Origin: Piper betle
Lineage: Eukaryota > Streptophyta > Magnoliopsida > Piperales > Piperaceae
Length of the DNA: 64,000 bases
Direction of reading: 5' to 3'
NCBI GenBank assembly: GCA_033002965.1
Contig: JAURVB010002478.1
Coordinates: forward strand, 1-64,000
Below, piece after piece: positions 12,496-24,500 of this stretch. Position numbers and translations under genes: made by a program. Below the pieces are notes generated by a model. The model was not told the origin of the DNA and ran no database searches. It saw nothing but the letters and a program-made list of their open reading frames with translations. How positions within the stretch are numbered: the stretch's first letter is position 1; the number at the start of each line of letters is the position of its first letter.

Positions 12496-14607
12496 ACCCA
12501 TGGGTGGCTTGGCAGTAAGAAGTTGCATAAGAATAATACCAAACGCATAAATATCAGACTTGACTCCAAGCAACCCACTTTTCTGGTACTCGGGATCAAT
12601 GTAGCAAAATGTCCCAGCAGCTGCAGTCATTCTGTACTGACTAATGGCATCAACAGAAGACAGTGGGATGAGACGAGAAAGGCCGACGTCTGAAATTTTG
12701 CTCACAAAGCTGTGGTCAAGGAGAATATTGCCGGGCTTGAGATCACGATGAACAACTGGCTCGGGCTTATTCAGGTGGAGGAAGTGGAGACCAGTAGCTA
12801 TCTCGGCTGCTATCTTAAATCGAAGTTGCCAAGGTAAAGGAGTTCCATTATTTCGGCTAAAGAGATGATGTTCAAGGCTTCCCTCGGACATGTACTCATA
12901 TACTAAGCAACCATATTCCGGGCATGCACCAAGGAGAATAACCAAGTTGGAGTGGCGAATGGAACTTAGAACTTCAACCTGAGAAAAATGGCAACTAAGT
13001 GAACAAATGGCCGTCAACTTGTTCCAAACAAAAGGAAGCATTAACAATCTCTACCCCTTCCTCACCCAAAAAATAAATAAATGAAACAAAATAAAGTTAA
13101 AAGAAAAAAAATCATTGCTTTATATAAAACCTCATAAAAAAAGGTTACCTCCTGGATGAACTGCTTTATTCCTTGAGTTACATCAGAACGTAAAATTTTG
13201 ATTGCTACCAGAGTATCATCTAGACTACATTTATAAACGGGACCATATCCACCTTCCCCAATCTTAAGAGCATCTGAAAAGTTATCTGTAGCTTTCTCGA
13301 TTTCTTCAAGAGTGAATCGTTTATATTTGACATCGGCAGGGAGACAATCTGTAAATTTCTGATTCTTCGCAGACAAAATCTTAGGTGAACCAGTAGTTTT
13401 CGTATTTTCTAGACATCTCAAAATGTGGTTCGCTCCTAGCTCTTCATGCCTTTGCTTGACCAATGGAGCGTTTTTATCATTCCCCTGCAAGGGAAAAAGC
13501 TAGTATCAGATAATGTAGTTTTTCCAAGTGCCATGCATACCAAACATATAAGACAAGACAAATTAGAAGGAAGTGCACCTTATCATGATACTCATATAAT
13601 ATTTAACATATAATGTTTAGTACTAACTACTAACTACTACGTAACATGTCTTTGGAGCTCATACTTGTCATTAAGAAAGACAGCGCAAAAAAACGATAAG
13701 CACCTCTTGAACAAAGCTTCTGTCTTTGAGGTGATAGTTATTGTAAAAGTCCCCTGTCTGCTTCATTTCAAGTCTTAACTGTCCCATATCAGTCCCTAAC
13801 TCCTCCAGCAGCCCATTGCACTTATTAACATGAAAGAAGTAGCTAGATTAACTTTAGCTAAGGATGGATGAAATGATAATAAGGCACTTGTAACGCAAGC
13901 ATGGTCACTTCTTAGGTGAGGAAATAATCAGCTAGGCTGCTAAAGTGGAAAAAATGAAATGCAGTCATTGGTCGCTACCAGATGCAACCATTCATTTATG
14001 CCTACCAAAAACTAGTTGAGTAAAACGTAGGTATCACTAATCCCATGTGACAGAACATTGCCAACTTTTTACAAAGACATTGAAAGACCGGAACCCATAC
14101 ATCAAATAAGGCATGCATGCAGATCACCGGGCGCTAATAACATCAATGCTCAGGTATTGATCAGAAAACAACATGACTGTAAACCATTAGGCCTGTACTA
14201 ACATAACCAACCAGATCACTGTTCATTGAGTTAAGTTAGTATGATATTTGAAAAAAAATAGCCAAACTGCAAATTAAAATGGATATAGTCTGACTTTACC
14301 ATAGAATTTGAAGACCAGCCAGAACCATCAGCCTCCTGGGATACCGGTGAATGCAGAGATCTATATCTTTCATAAGAACTGGAACCAGATGAATTTGACC
14401 AATTTCCACGACCAAATTTTTGTAAACAATAGTTTCTCATGTAGTCACTTGAGCTCGACACAGATGAACCAGACCAGATTGCTTCTCCAGATCTCCTGGA
14501 GTCAAAACTTCTGGTGAATTCATTTCCATACAATTCATGGTAATTTGATCCAGGAGCGAGGTGTATCCTTTTTGCATTATTATTCTTTCCAATTTCATCA
14601 TGGTACT
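12495..14607 (-). pseudogene. U-box-type receptor-like cytoplasmic kinase fragment, cut at both ends
   Basis: Minus-strand exons are about 14300-14607, 13704-13820, 13149-13484 and 12495-12978, with good GT-AG sites and matching phases. They encode a Ser-rich linker, a short helical segment (LLEELGTDMGQLRLEMKQ), then a kinase: FTLEEIEKATDNFS, glycine loop GEGGYGPVYK, VAIKIL, catalytic [21 protein letters not shown] (DVG instead of DFG, usual in this family) and TAAAGTFCYIDPEYQKSG. This is the plant family with an N-terminal USP domain, kinase and C-terminal U-box. The frame is lost after LLTAKPPMG: the last kinase helices and the whole U-box are missing. The N-terminal USP domain is also missing; an LTR-like sequence starts at 14607. 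It lies exactly between the inverted-repeat arms, so it is most likely a dead fragment. Confidence 0.85.
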
Positions 14608-15356
14608 GTTGGGAAATATACACTCCAGCGAAAACAAGCCAGAAAATATTTCCCCTACTCGATGAAATGAATAGGAGACACCTAAGATAAAAATGGATGG
14701 AAAATTTCCTCCCAACTTAGAGAAAAGAAAACCAACCTACTCGATCAACTTTGATTAAGAAATCTCTTACAATCAAGTATCGAAATAAAATTTGAGAAAA
14801 CTCTCCTAACCTAAATCAGATCAATAAAAAATCTGAAAGATACAATTCTTGAGAAATTGAGAAAACTAACATACACCTAAAATGAAAAATAGATCAATCT
14901 CACACCTTGGATTAGGACCCCACTTCAACTTGAGATGATGAAAAACTTCTTCAAACTCTCCTTTGTGAGTGAAATCACTCCCCATTATATGTAGAAAAAC
15001 TCCACCCAATACATGTAGAAAATTCTACCAAAGTGTGAAAATCTTCACCCCAATAAAAGTAGAAACTCTACCCAAATATAGAAAACTCCACCCAAAAAAG
15101 TAACACTGCTCCCAATTACAATCCACAGACAAAGGTAGAGCAAGAAAAGAAATTAACCACTATTGATCTTGTCGAAGAACTCAAAGTCATATCTTCACCT
15201 GACAACAAACAATTTCACTTTCTTCTCCCACATGCACTACCAATAGTAACCTCCATGTCTAGATCTATAATCCCTCAAATCTCCTCTAAAGGAGAACACT
15301 CCATGGAACTTCCCCAAAGGGAAAGCACACTGAACACATACCTCTAATCACTAAAC
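14607..15356 (+). mobile_element. Possible LTR fragment (copia-like) abutting the kinase relic
   Basis: The segment starts TGTTGGGAAATATACACTCC, a form common at Ty1/copia LTR starts, and a candidate CA end lies at about 15356 (CACTAAACA). No coding region, polypurine tract or second LTR was recognised. The 3' limit is uncertain. It coincides with the point where the kinase loses its 5' part. Confidence 0.35.
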
Positions 15357-15393
15357 AAAAATCGAGTTTACCACTGCTTTCTAATATTTTGCA

Positions 15394-15665
15394 AACATTT
15401 CGTGAAAAGGGCCTTTGCCACTTTATATTTTGCCAATATTTAACTAAACACTCTTTTATCTATTATTGTTGTAATTTTACATTTTTTTTATATAAAGGCT
15501 TAGAACTCGTTATAATTTTATATTTTTCCAACAAAAAGGCTCAAAACATTTTGTAGAGAGTGCCTCTTGCCACTTTATACTTTGCCAGACAAACAACTTT
15601 TATCCGTTATTGCTGTAGTTTTACATCTTTCCAATAGGAAGGCTCAAAACCCGTTACAATACGAG
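15394..15665. repeat. Two-copy degenerate tandem repeat
   Basis: The words TTGCCACTTTATA(T/C)TTTGCCA and TTTTATC(T/C)(A/G)TTATTG(T/C)TGTA, plus AGGCTCAAAAC, each occur twice in the same order, the two units starting near 15404 and 15571. Function unknown. Confidence 0.6.
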
Positions 15666-15744
15666 AACTCAATCGCTTCCAGCAATTTGCTGATGAATCC
15701 CTACATAATGTTGAGCACTTCTTAAAGGCCAATAGTAGTTAATG

Positions 15745-16094
15745 CTGAATTTTTTCTTTGGTCAAGTTTGTATATGTTGTGTTGCATCGTTGAGGTTGTG
15801 GATGAAATTATCAGGTTAGTCTGGCTTCGCTTTGAGTTTTACGTGTATGATTGATCTGAATTTTTTCTTTTTCTGTGTTATTGTTGTTCAACAAGTTGAT
15901 TGATTCTTTTCAGTCATGACATTAACAGGTTGATGTATAATACTGTTTTATAATGTTTAAATACATTTCATATAACACCTATAATACTAAAAGGTGATAA
16001 CAACATTTACAGTGTCTGGGTAAAAGAATTATTATGTTTGCTAAAATGTGTATTGGGAAGACGTGCATGGATATATATAAAGTATCGGCGATGT
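15745..16094 (-). repeat. Inner right arm, flank of beta-galactosidase relic
   Basis: Reverse-complement match to 12174-12495. Homology begins abruptly at 15745 (CTGAATTTTTTCTTTGG). An extra stretch of about 40 bases at roughly 15930-15972 is absent from the left copy. Confidence 0.85.
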
Positions 16095-16475
16095 TCAACT
16101 TGTAGCCTGCACGACCAACTTCTTGCCAACTCCTGCGTCGCAGGTGGTATCTCCGAGCATGGCATCACCGTCGGCCTCCACTATGCAGGTGGGCAAAGGC
16201 CTTCTGCTCTGCGGCCACCGCCCTGTTGGCCTTGCAGACTCCTGTGGCCTTTCGGAATGAACTGCAGCTGCTTAGAGCATCACCATAGCTAGCAAATTGC
16301 ACATCCAAAATGGTATGACCGACCTGGCAAGCCAGCTCCACCTTGTTTTCTTCCAGCGCAGCCGCACATAGCGGCCCGACTGAGACTTTCTGGAAGGTGA
16401 TGTTCAGAGGGCTACCACCCACCTCCTCAAACAACACCAAGGTGTTGTTAGTAGTCGGAGGTAGGACCGGGGCAT
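16095..16475 (-). pseudogene. Beta-galactosidase 3' end (lectin-like domain), right copy
   Basis: Mirror copy of 11786-12173 with a few substitutions (for example TILDVQFASYG instead of TISDVQFASYG). The frameshift before the C-terminal GVGKKLVVQAT segment is shared with the left copy, so it predates the duplication. The right copy has an additional one-base loss in the stretch encoding YLRPTNN. No catalytic domain is present. Confidence 0.85.
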
Positions 16476-16738
16476 GTCATACCTGCAATATGCACATACA
16501 ACAAATAAACTCCAATAAACTCAGAAAGTAGCCAGATTTTTCACATGAACTCGGGCTTTTCGGAAAACTGGCTATATCGAATAGAAAAGTATAAACGTCA
16601 CGTCTTTGCGAATGGAACCAGAAATAAGAATTCGCCGCTGGCCATACATCAGTATGCATACCCAAGAACAAGAAGCGAAGAACAGCAAGAGAGAGTGTTG
16701 GGCCCTTTGGGCCCTCACCTAAGTTCTGAGACCACTTG

Positions 16739-16924
16739 TTAGGCCCTTTGGGCCTCCACCCAAACTTCAGAATCACTGTTGGACCCTTTGGGCCCCTAAA
16801 ATGGACTTTAAACTCGCAATAGGTATCACGGACCTCTCTTAATCGAAAAATTAACTTAAAAAATAAAGTTTTCCCATTAGCTTATATACAAGTCACCAAC
16901 AACAGATGTGGGATAAACCCAACA
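16739..16924 (-). mobile_element. Short LTR (TRIM-like), right arm, inner copy
   Basis: On the minus strand it starts TGTTGGGTTTATCCCACATC and ends GGGCCTAACA, followed by AGTGGTCTCAGAAC, a degenerate initiator-tRNA primer site. It is the mirror counterpart of 11357-11536 and contains the same GTATATAAGC word. Confidence 0.65.
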
Positions 16925-17217
16925 ACTCTCCTTCACCCGAAACTAACCTGACAAATTCCTCATCAGGAAACAACAATAATCAGCGTAGCAAACCCGGCTC
17001 AAGGCAAACCCGACTCAAACTTAACCATTCCTCATCAGGAAACAACAACAATCGGTATAGGCAAACCCGGCTCAAACTTAACCTTCAAATCATCAACAAT
17101 CAGTGTATGCAAACCCCGGCTCAAACTTAACCTTCAAATCATCAACAATCAGTGTATGCAAACCCAGCTCAAACTTGTCTCGGCCTAACCTAGGCTTAAC
17201 TTAAGCTTCGAAACTAT
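16925..17217 (-). repeat. Internal spacer of TRIM-like element with tandem repeats
   Basis: Between two LTR-like segments lie several tandem units of about 45-50 bp built from AAACCCGGCTCAAACTTAACC and (C/A)AACAATCAGTGTATGC. Two nearly perfect units cover about 17078-17173. There is no coding capacity. Confidence 0.7.
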
Positions 17218-17387
17218 TGTTGGACCCTTCGAGCCTCTAGAAGGGACTTTAAACAACCGAAGGAAACTCACAATAAGTGTCACGGGCTTCTCTTAATCCA
17301 AAAATTAATTTAAGGAATAAGGCTTTCCCATTAGCTTATATATAAATCACCAATAACTTCTATGACCAATGTGGGATAAACCCAACA
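17218..17387 (-). mobile_element. Short LTR (TRIM-like), right arm, outer copy
   Basis: On the minus strand it starts TGTTGGGTTTATCCCACATTG and ends GGGTCCAACA, about 170 bp. It contains TATATATAAGC and TTCCTTCGGTTGTTTAAAG. Together with 16739-16924 and the spacer it has the form of a very short LTR element. Confidence 0.65.
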
Positions 17388-17879
17388 AGAAGTATAATTG
17401 TCTGACCAGACCCAAATTTACCACATTCTCTATCACATCTCCTTAATGGTCAAAGGAGTATGTATATACACAGGCATATGTATAGATATTATACATTAAG
17501 AAAACCACGTAAAATAAAAAATTAAATCACTGTTTTTTGGATTTATTTTTTTAGTAACTAAATCTTTTATCCTTCAAGGAACATATATAGTACTGTGATT
17601 AGTGAAAGATAAGGCAGAGATGCAGAAATATGAACTTGGGTAATTACCATAATTAACATTTAATTTTGTTTGTAAGCTTGTAGTAAATTTCAAAAATTTT
17701 CAGTACAAACATTTGATTATTGGTTTATTTTTTTGAATGATTCATTGTGGATCACTGTTATATAATGGCTTTGGCTAATCAAAATGATCGAAAAATGGTG
17801 TTTGTCTACATTGGAAGGTTTAATTTGTTGGGAATGAAAAGACAACGAGATTAACATTGTGATTAGCTATAAGATGAAC

Positions 17880-20110
17880 TGATTAGCGAGTTAGCTACAT
17901 AGTAATATCATGTTAGGAAAATCGGGTTTTATAATCATGAACATAATGGGCCTACGGTCATGTCTCCAAAGGCCCAATTATTGTCTTTGAGCTAGGCCCA
18001 TTTGAAGCTAGATTGGACCCAGGAAAGTAATTTTCTCATAATCGAGGGGCCTTTTCGGAATATTTTCTAGATAGCGGATTCATTCCCGGTCGTCGTGTCT
18101 CCGGCCAGTTTTCCGGCGAGATGAGCCGCTCTTCTTCCGTCCCCGACTCCGGCGAAATACTTCTCGGCCGGTGAAGCTCCATGCGCATACAGGTTGGCGC
18201 TTTCTTCTTCTTCTTCAATATGTCCTTTGTGTTAGAATCGTTGAATTGTCAACTAATCAGCTGCTCCGTACCGGTTCTTTGATTTGGTCATGTTTTTTAT
18301 TGAGAAAAATGGTGTGGGTGATTTTTCTGTGAAATGAAATTCTTGTGATCTTGTGGGAGAAGAAAGCAAATCATAATGCTTAAATTTGATTTGTTGTGTT
18401 TGTGTGCAAGTGCTATGATATGTAATTTAGTTCAGAGACTAGATTGTAATGACAGATCATTTTCTGAGCAGCTTAGAGAAGATGGTTCTGTGTTGTTGGT
18501 AGCATTGATTTTTTTTTTTTGGTCAGAAGTCAGAACTCAGCAGAACTGGTTTGGTAATTAATTTTTGAAAGGATTTCATCAGAGGCCAGTCTTAGATATT
18601 GAATTAGAATTTTTGATATTGTGTGCATTGTTACTGGGAATGTGATTTTGTTCTGCTTGTAAATAGGATTCTAATGTCTCTAGTCTGTTTCTTAGATATT
18701 GAATTAGGATTTAGTCCTCTTTGGCGGAGATGTTAATAGAAACTTGGTTGGCTGGTGTTGGATGGAGTAAAAGCAGAGGACGCCGACCACTAATATTGAT
18801 ATGACCTGCCTTAAGAGAGCACATCAATAGCATTTACATTGATCTGTTCGGGAACAATCTTGTAAGACTGATAACATCGGGATTTATAGTGAAGTACGTT
18901 GATTTAATGAATAGAAAAGTGAGAATGGGCACGGATTTACCTGTCATGTTGATCTTTCGTTAACGTTTCTGTCAACTTCCTTTGGCTTCTTATGTTGCTG
19001 TTGTTACTTTGATAATTAAAAGTTGCGCTGTGGAAATTGATGAATGTAAGACACATCTCTGAAAGCATTTTTATCATCCATTTCCGGGAGAAGGATGCGT
19101 TATGGCCTTAAAATTTTCCAGGATTTTACAGATGAGAACTTTGATGAAATCTTTCTGTCACTTGGTGCTTCCGCAGACTTATGATCTCAAAATATTCAAA
19201 CTGTTAAGTTTACTGCTTTGATGCAAATACCATGCTTAGCTAAATCTTATCGTAGGAGGAAACTTATGCAAAATGTGAGTTGTGTTACCATCTGAAGAAA
19301 TTAATTTCTGTTTTATACTATGTTGATCAATGATGGTCGTAGTTTTTCCACCTGTAACTGTATTTTTGTATGTTCACCAAGTAAACCTGTAATGTTGTTT
19401 TCAATTTTTGATGATGTAACAAAATGTACATGCTGCCCAAGAAAGTAGCCGGAAAATGAACTAGACAAGCATATGTTGGAACCTTTTTATACTCTGATCT
19501 CATCAACTGTATGATTGGTAGGCAAAATAATGTCTTGAACATTACAGATTTGCTTGCCGGACAGAGAAAAAGAGAGTTGAAACACCTGAATGACCAACTC
19601 GGAGCTTATGGAGCCATATTCGACTATTACACCGGGCTTGGAGATTTTGAACAATCTGGGAGATATATACATTTCCAGGCTAGAAACTGACTAACTCTAG
19701 CCTTAGTTTGTGTAGTGATTGCATATGTACTCTTTTCACCACCCATTTTGTCTCCGTTAGAATTTATGACCATCAATTTCACCGGGAATATCTTGTAAAG
19801 GTTTGAATGCCATGAAATGAGCAATGTGTTGTTTCTATAGAACCCAAAAATCTAAATGGTCTGTAATTTTGTTTTTCTCCCACTCCTGGTAGAAAACAGG
19901 ATGAGGTTAAGTGACACATAGAATCTATTTGTTGTTATCTGCTTTTCTTGTTAAACAGGTCCAAAAGATGGAATAGACCATCCAGGGAGCCATTGATGAT
20001 ATAGCTTGGAAGAATGCTACTAGAATGGACCACTGGTTTTTGGTGGCCAGCAGAATGAGAGTTACAAAGACAAGGTAGGTGATCAAGACATGAGAAGGGG
20101 ACCCAAGTGA
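17880..20110 (+). pseudogene. Degenerate multi-exon gene relic, family not identified
   Basis: The stretch begins with a promoter-like region holding several GGCCCA/GGGCCT words (about 17950-18000) and a GC-richer first-exon-like segment (18040-18190). Coding-looking pieces follow on the plus strand: about 19110-19178 (FQDFTDENFDEIFLSLGASA, then stop), about 19549-19690 (LLAGQRKRELKHLNDQLG, then stop) and about 19955-20083 (VQKME, stop, TIQGAIDDIAWKNATRMDHW). The acidic/basic helical words look like true former exons, but in-frame stops and lack of continuity point to decay. I do not recognise the family. It lies only in the right half of the inverted repeat, with no left counterpart. Confidence 0.45.
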
Positions 20111-20496
20111 CAAGGTTTTCAATTACGTGCCTTATCCTTTTCTTATGCTTTTGAGTTTTTGCAAAATAATCATCATTTGTTTCATTGATTGTTTGACCAA
20201 TCTTTCAAGGTAACGTATTCAAGGGGTTCATCACTGGCTATTTGACCAAACTTCCCATTGTATTGTGTTGATTCAGGAGCTCTGGATTAACAGGTCAGAT
20301 TACTGGATGCTGTCATGTTCATAAATCATAAGAATTACACATCTTCATTTTTTTGTTCTTGAAGTTCTTCGAAGATTTTATCGGCATTGCATTTGTCGCA
20401 CCTTGTAGTAGTTGGTTATGGCTAGTTATGATGTTAATGTGAAACACGCATTGACATGATGGATTATTCAAAATGACGTATTTTCGAGTGATTGTA

Positions 20497-21559
20497 GGTC
20501 TTTAGAGTTTTTAGGAATTAGTACTTTGGAAGTAGGTGGGTGACAATGAAGAAGAAGAAATTGATACGAGAAAATTCTTAACCACGTCCACTTGTCCATG
20601 ACCGAGTAAAGAGATTACCTCCCCGTGGCAAAAAATTTTCGGATTTAGCATTATTGTTATATTAAACTACACAGAGAGTGTCATTTGGAGCACACCAAAA
20701 TTTGCCATGGAAGCTAAAAACCATTACAATGCCAATCCTGTTGGTTGTGCAAACACGCAAAACATTATATAATGAGATTTCCACATCAGTCACTGATCCT
20801 CTAATGCACATCAATATCCCCTTATCCTTTAAAAAAACTATTCTGATTCCAAATCATAACAAAAACCAAAGCATGATAATAATTTACAGAGGCTTAGTTT
20901 AGAAAGTGAGGAATTGCATCACCTTTTCTTCTAGTTTATCTCATGGAAGTTCACAGCAAACAACTACAAAACAGTAGATCAGTAAACAACTACAAACAGT
21001 AGATCAATTAATATCTTTGCATGGTCAGAACAAGTTTGCTATTATCCAAATGTCTTGTCAATGACTCATAATCTGATTAAACAATGCAACAGCTGTGGAT
21101 GGTTCAGAGGGAAAGCAATATATAAGTGGCAATGTATGTCTTCTTGCTATGGAGCGTTTTAGTCCAACTTGACAAAAAATGAATGATTATGAAGAACGGG
21201 AATGGGGGGTCTACCTGCTGGACATGAATATATATAGATGACAATAATGGTTGTAGGTGTACGTCGATATCTGTTGAAATTATTGAAGATGACCATATGG
21301 TATTGTTGAAGGAACAGCTATGTGGCCAAATAATTAAGATGGACCTTTACCTGGTCCATCATTTAAAAACAAAGAAAAAAGAATTGGCTCATAGCTTTAT
21401 CTATTATGTTAGCCATCTTTTATGCCCAACATTATTGTTTGTAAATTCAAGAATTAGGATTTTTTAATTTATTTCTATGAGGAAATAATTAGTTATGAAT
21501 CTTTTTTTTAATAGCAGAGAAAGACGGTGATTGCATATGGGTATTTGGGTGAGTTCTAC
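20497..21559. repeat. Outer right arm of large inverted repeat
   Basis: Reverse-complement partner of 9225-10281, with small indels (for example a GTATATAAGTGG insertion-like difference near 21120). Boundaries are sharp at both ends. Confidence 0.9.
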
Positions 21560-24500
21560 GTCATATTGTTATAAATCCCAGGATCAATATCATATCAAAT
21601 CATCAAGATATAAATAAATACGAAAGGGTACTTAAATCCATAGATAAAAATTAGTTACTTGAGTCTTTTAGATCCGAATTTTTCAAATTGTTATGATCAA
21701 TTTATTCTTCACTGATGATGAGATGTACAAAAGAAAATTATACGTCCAATTTAATGATCATGACCCATTTACAAATTTCTGGTGACTTGTATAAATTTTT
21801 TGTTGTACATGAATATGACTGTACATTTTTTCTTATTTCTAATTTGACATATCATAATAAATTAGAAATAAATAGTCCGATCTTTATATGTTTTACAACC
21901 TCATACTTATATTGGATAATGACCTTATTTTCGAGAGAAGCCACTTCGAGACCTTCGTGGACAGATATAGTTTTTAGGTGTCGATCATGATCTCAATACT
22001 TTGTTAAAAGTCATCGTGAATATTACAATGCCTCTTTTAAAAGTATGACTTTATTGACTTTATTATTTGATACTTTATGTATATCATAATTTCCCAACAT
22101 AAAGATATGAGCTGTTCCTAATGAGACTAAAGACAATGAGTTCCTGATTTTACTAATGAAGTTGGTATTTTCTACTCTGTGATTTCAACAAGGTAATATC
22201 TAAGAACAAGACAAGACAGTACTTATATTGAATAAATAAGAAGACCAACAATTGTTTTTTTAAAAGATAAAAGCAAATCAAAGCCAACTGATTTGAACAT
22301 AAAACAAAACACAATACCATGAGCCCAGACCCTGGTTTGCATCATTCTGGCTGATAGAAATGCTTGATCTGTTTTCTTGCCAAAGTACCATAATCCTAAA
22401 ATTATATAATAAAATTGAAAAATAAAATATATACATTATCAAATAAACTATCATCAAAACACTAATATAATATCACTATTAAAAAATTCTGACACAATTT
22501 TTTTATTAAAAAGATAAAAGCAAATCAAAGCCAACTGATTTGAACATAAAACAAAACACAATACCATGAGCCCGGACCCTGGTTTGCATCATTCTGGCTG
22601 ATAGAAATGCTTGATCTGTTTTCTCACCAATTACCATAATCCTAAAATTATATAATAAAATTGAATATATATATATATATATACATTATCAAATAAACTA
22701 TCATCAAAACACTAATATTATATCACTGTTAAACAACTCTGACAGTTGAAAAAAATAGAATCATGCATACATCAAAAACAATAACATAATTAAACTCTTC
22801 TTGGAAATTTTTTTAAAATATAGTAAAATGAACAGATAATAATATGTTGCCCTCTTTAGAATAATTGGAATAATTATAACATTGAGAAAATTTATACAAA
22901 TATGCTTTTATAAATTGAATTGACAAAATGAACCCTACTAAGAGACAAAACTGCGGTTCCTATCGAGCGGGCCCGATGAAATTATGAAGGCCCACTGGGC
23001 CGTCTAGATGCAGAGACTCGGGCCCACTTTGGAGCTTAGCGGGCCTGGATGCGGACAAAATGATTAAACCGGAGGAGCAAAGAATAATGCCGTGGGCCCC
23101 GGTACACGTCGTCGCTTTAACACTCTTTTGATTAAAAATATGCTTGGTGGAATTTGTGAATAATATATATTAATTATATTATAACACCTATCTATTTTTT
23201 AGTTATAAAGAAATAGAAGATGACCTACTTTTCTTCAAAGCAAAAAAAAAAGTTGACAATCATATATTTATTTATTTATATTAGTTAAATATGAAATACA
23301 AAGTGGGTAAAGTTTTTTTGTAAAAAAATTCTCTAGTTGATTAAGTTTTGGGACAATCCCAATAATGTCTTCATCAAATTAATTTTATTAAATGAGTTTA
23401 TATTATAAAGGTTAAAAAACTAATTTTAGTGTGCATAGTAAAAAGTTCGTTAATTATTTTAAATAATTGAGATAAAAACAGAAGAAAAACATATTTGTAT
23501 GAAAATTTATCCCAAAGTCCGAATGAATTTATACTTGAACATTCTATTTTTAATATAAAAATCAGAACTTTTCTTTTCTTTATCTCTGAATCAAATGAGA
23601 ATTTCTCATGTAAAGTATTGAAAATATTACTTTAAAAAATAATTTCCGAAGATATATAAAATTGATAAAACACTTTTAAATTATAGGATTTTTTAAAAAA
23701 AACAAAGGTTGCACTAGAGGCGTGCGCTAGTGGAGCCCAGTGCAGGACTCACGGACCAATGGAAGCTTTCCACGTAAGAAACAGAGCAGAGTTGGGTGGG
23801 CCCGCGGGACAGAGAATTGAAAGATATAGAAAATGGAGGCGTCAAGTCTCTGTTGACTAACAACTCTTTTCATCTTACCAAAATTACCCTCCCCGTCCAG
23901 CGCAATAGTTACATATTAACGGCGTTAGTGTTCTTAAAAAAAGAAGTCATGTTATCTTTTATGAAACTTTTTTTCAAAATAAAAGGAAAGTATTAAACAA
24001 ATAGACAATCTATTAAATTAACCAAGTTAGTTGGCTCATAGATCCTATTAACTATAAGGTTGTTAGACAGGCTGCAAGTGGTCAACTGGTTTACCATTTT
24101 ATTGACGTTTTGATTTAAATTTAAATAAAATAATAAAATATTTTTTTTACTATTTTAAAAATGATAAATTTAACTACACCATTTTACCTTCCTTTACACC
24201 ATTTTTTTATCATCTTTATCACTACCATTTTACCAATTTATTGTTTCACTTATTTTTTAAAAATATATAATTATATTGATTAATAAGAATAAAAAAAGTA
24301 TGATTAATATATTTAATTAAAAGTTATATTATGATATTATTTAAAAAATTATTTAATATAAATATATTATCTAAATGACATAAAATTATAAAAAATTTGT
24401 ATTATAAAAAATTTTATAATTTAAATTAAAAACTACTAATGGTTAACTGCTTACCGAAGATCAAAGCGGTCAAAATTCAACAATGTTGGATAATCAAAAA

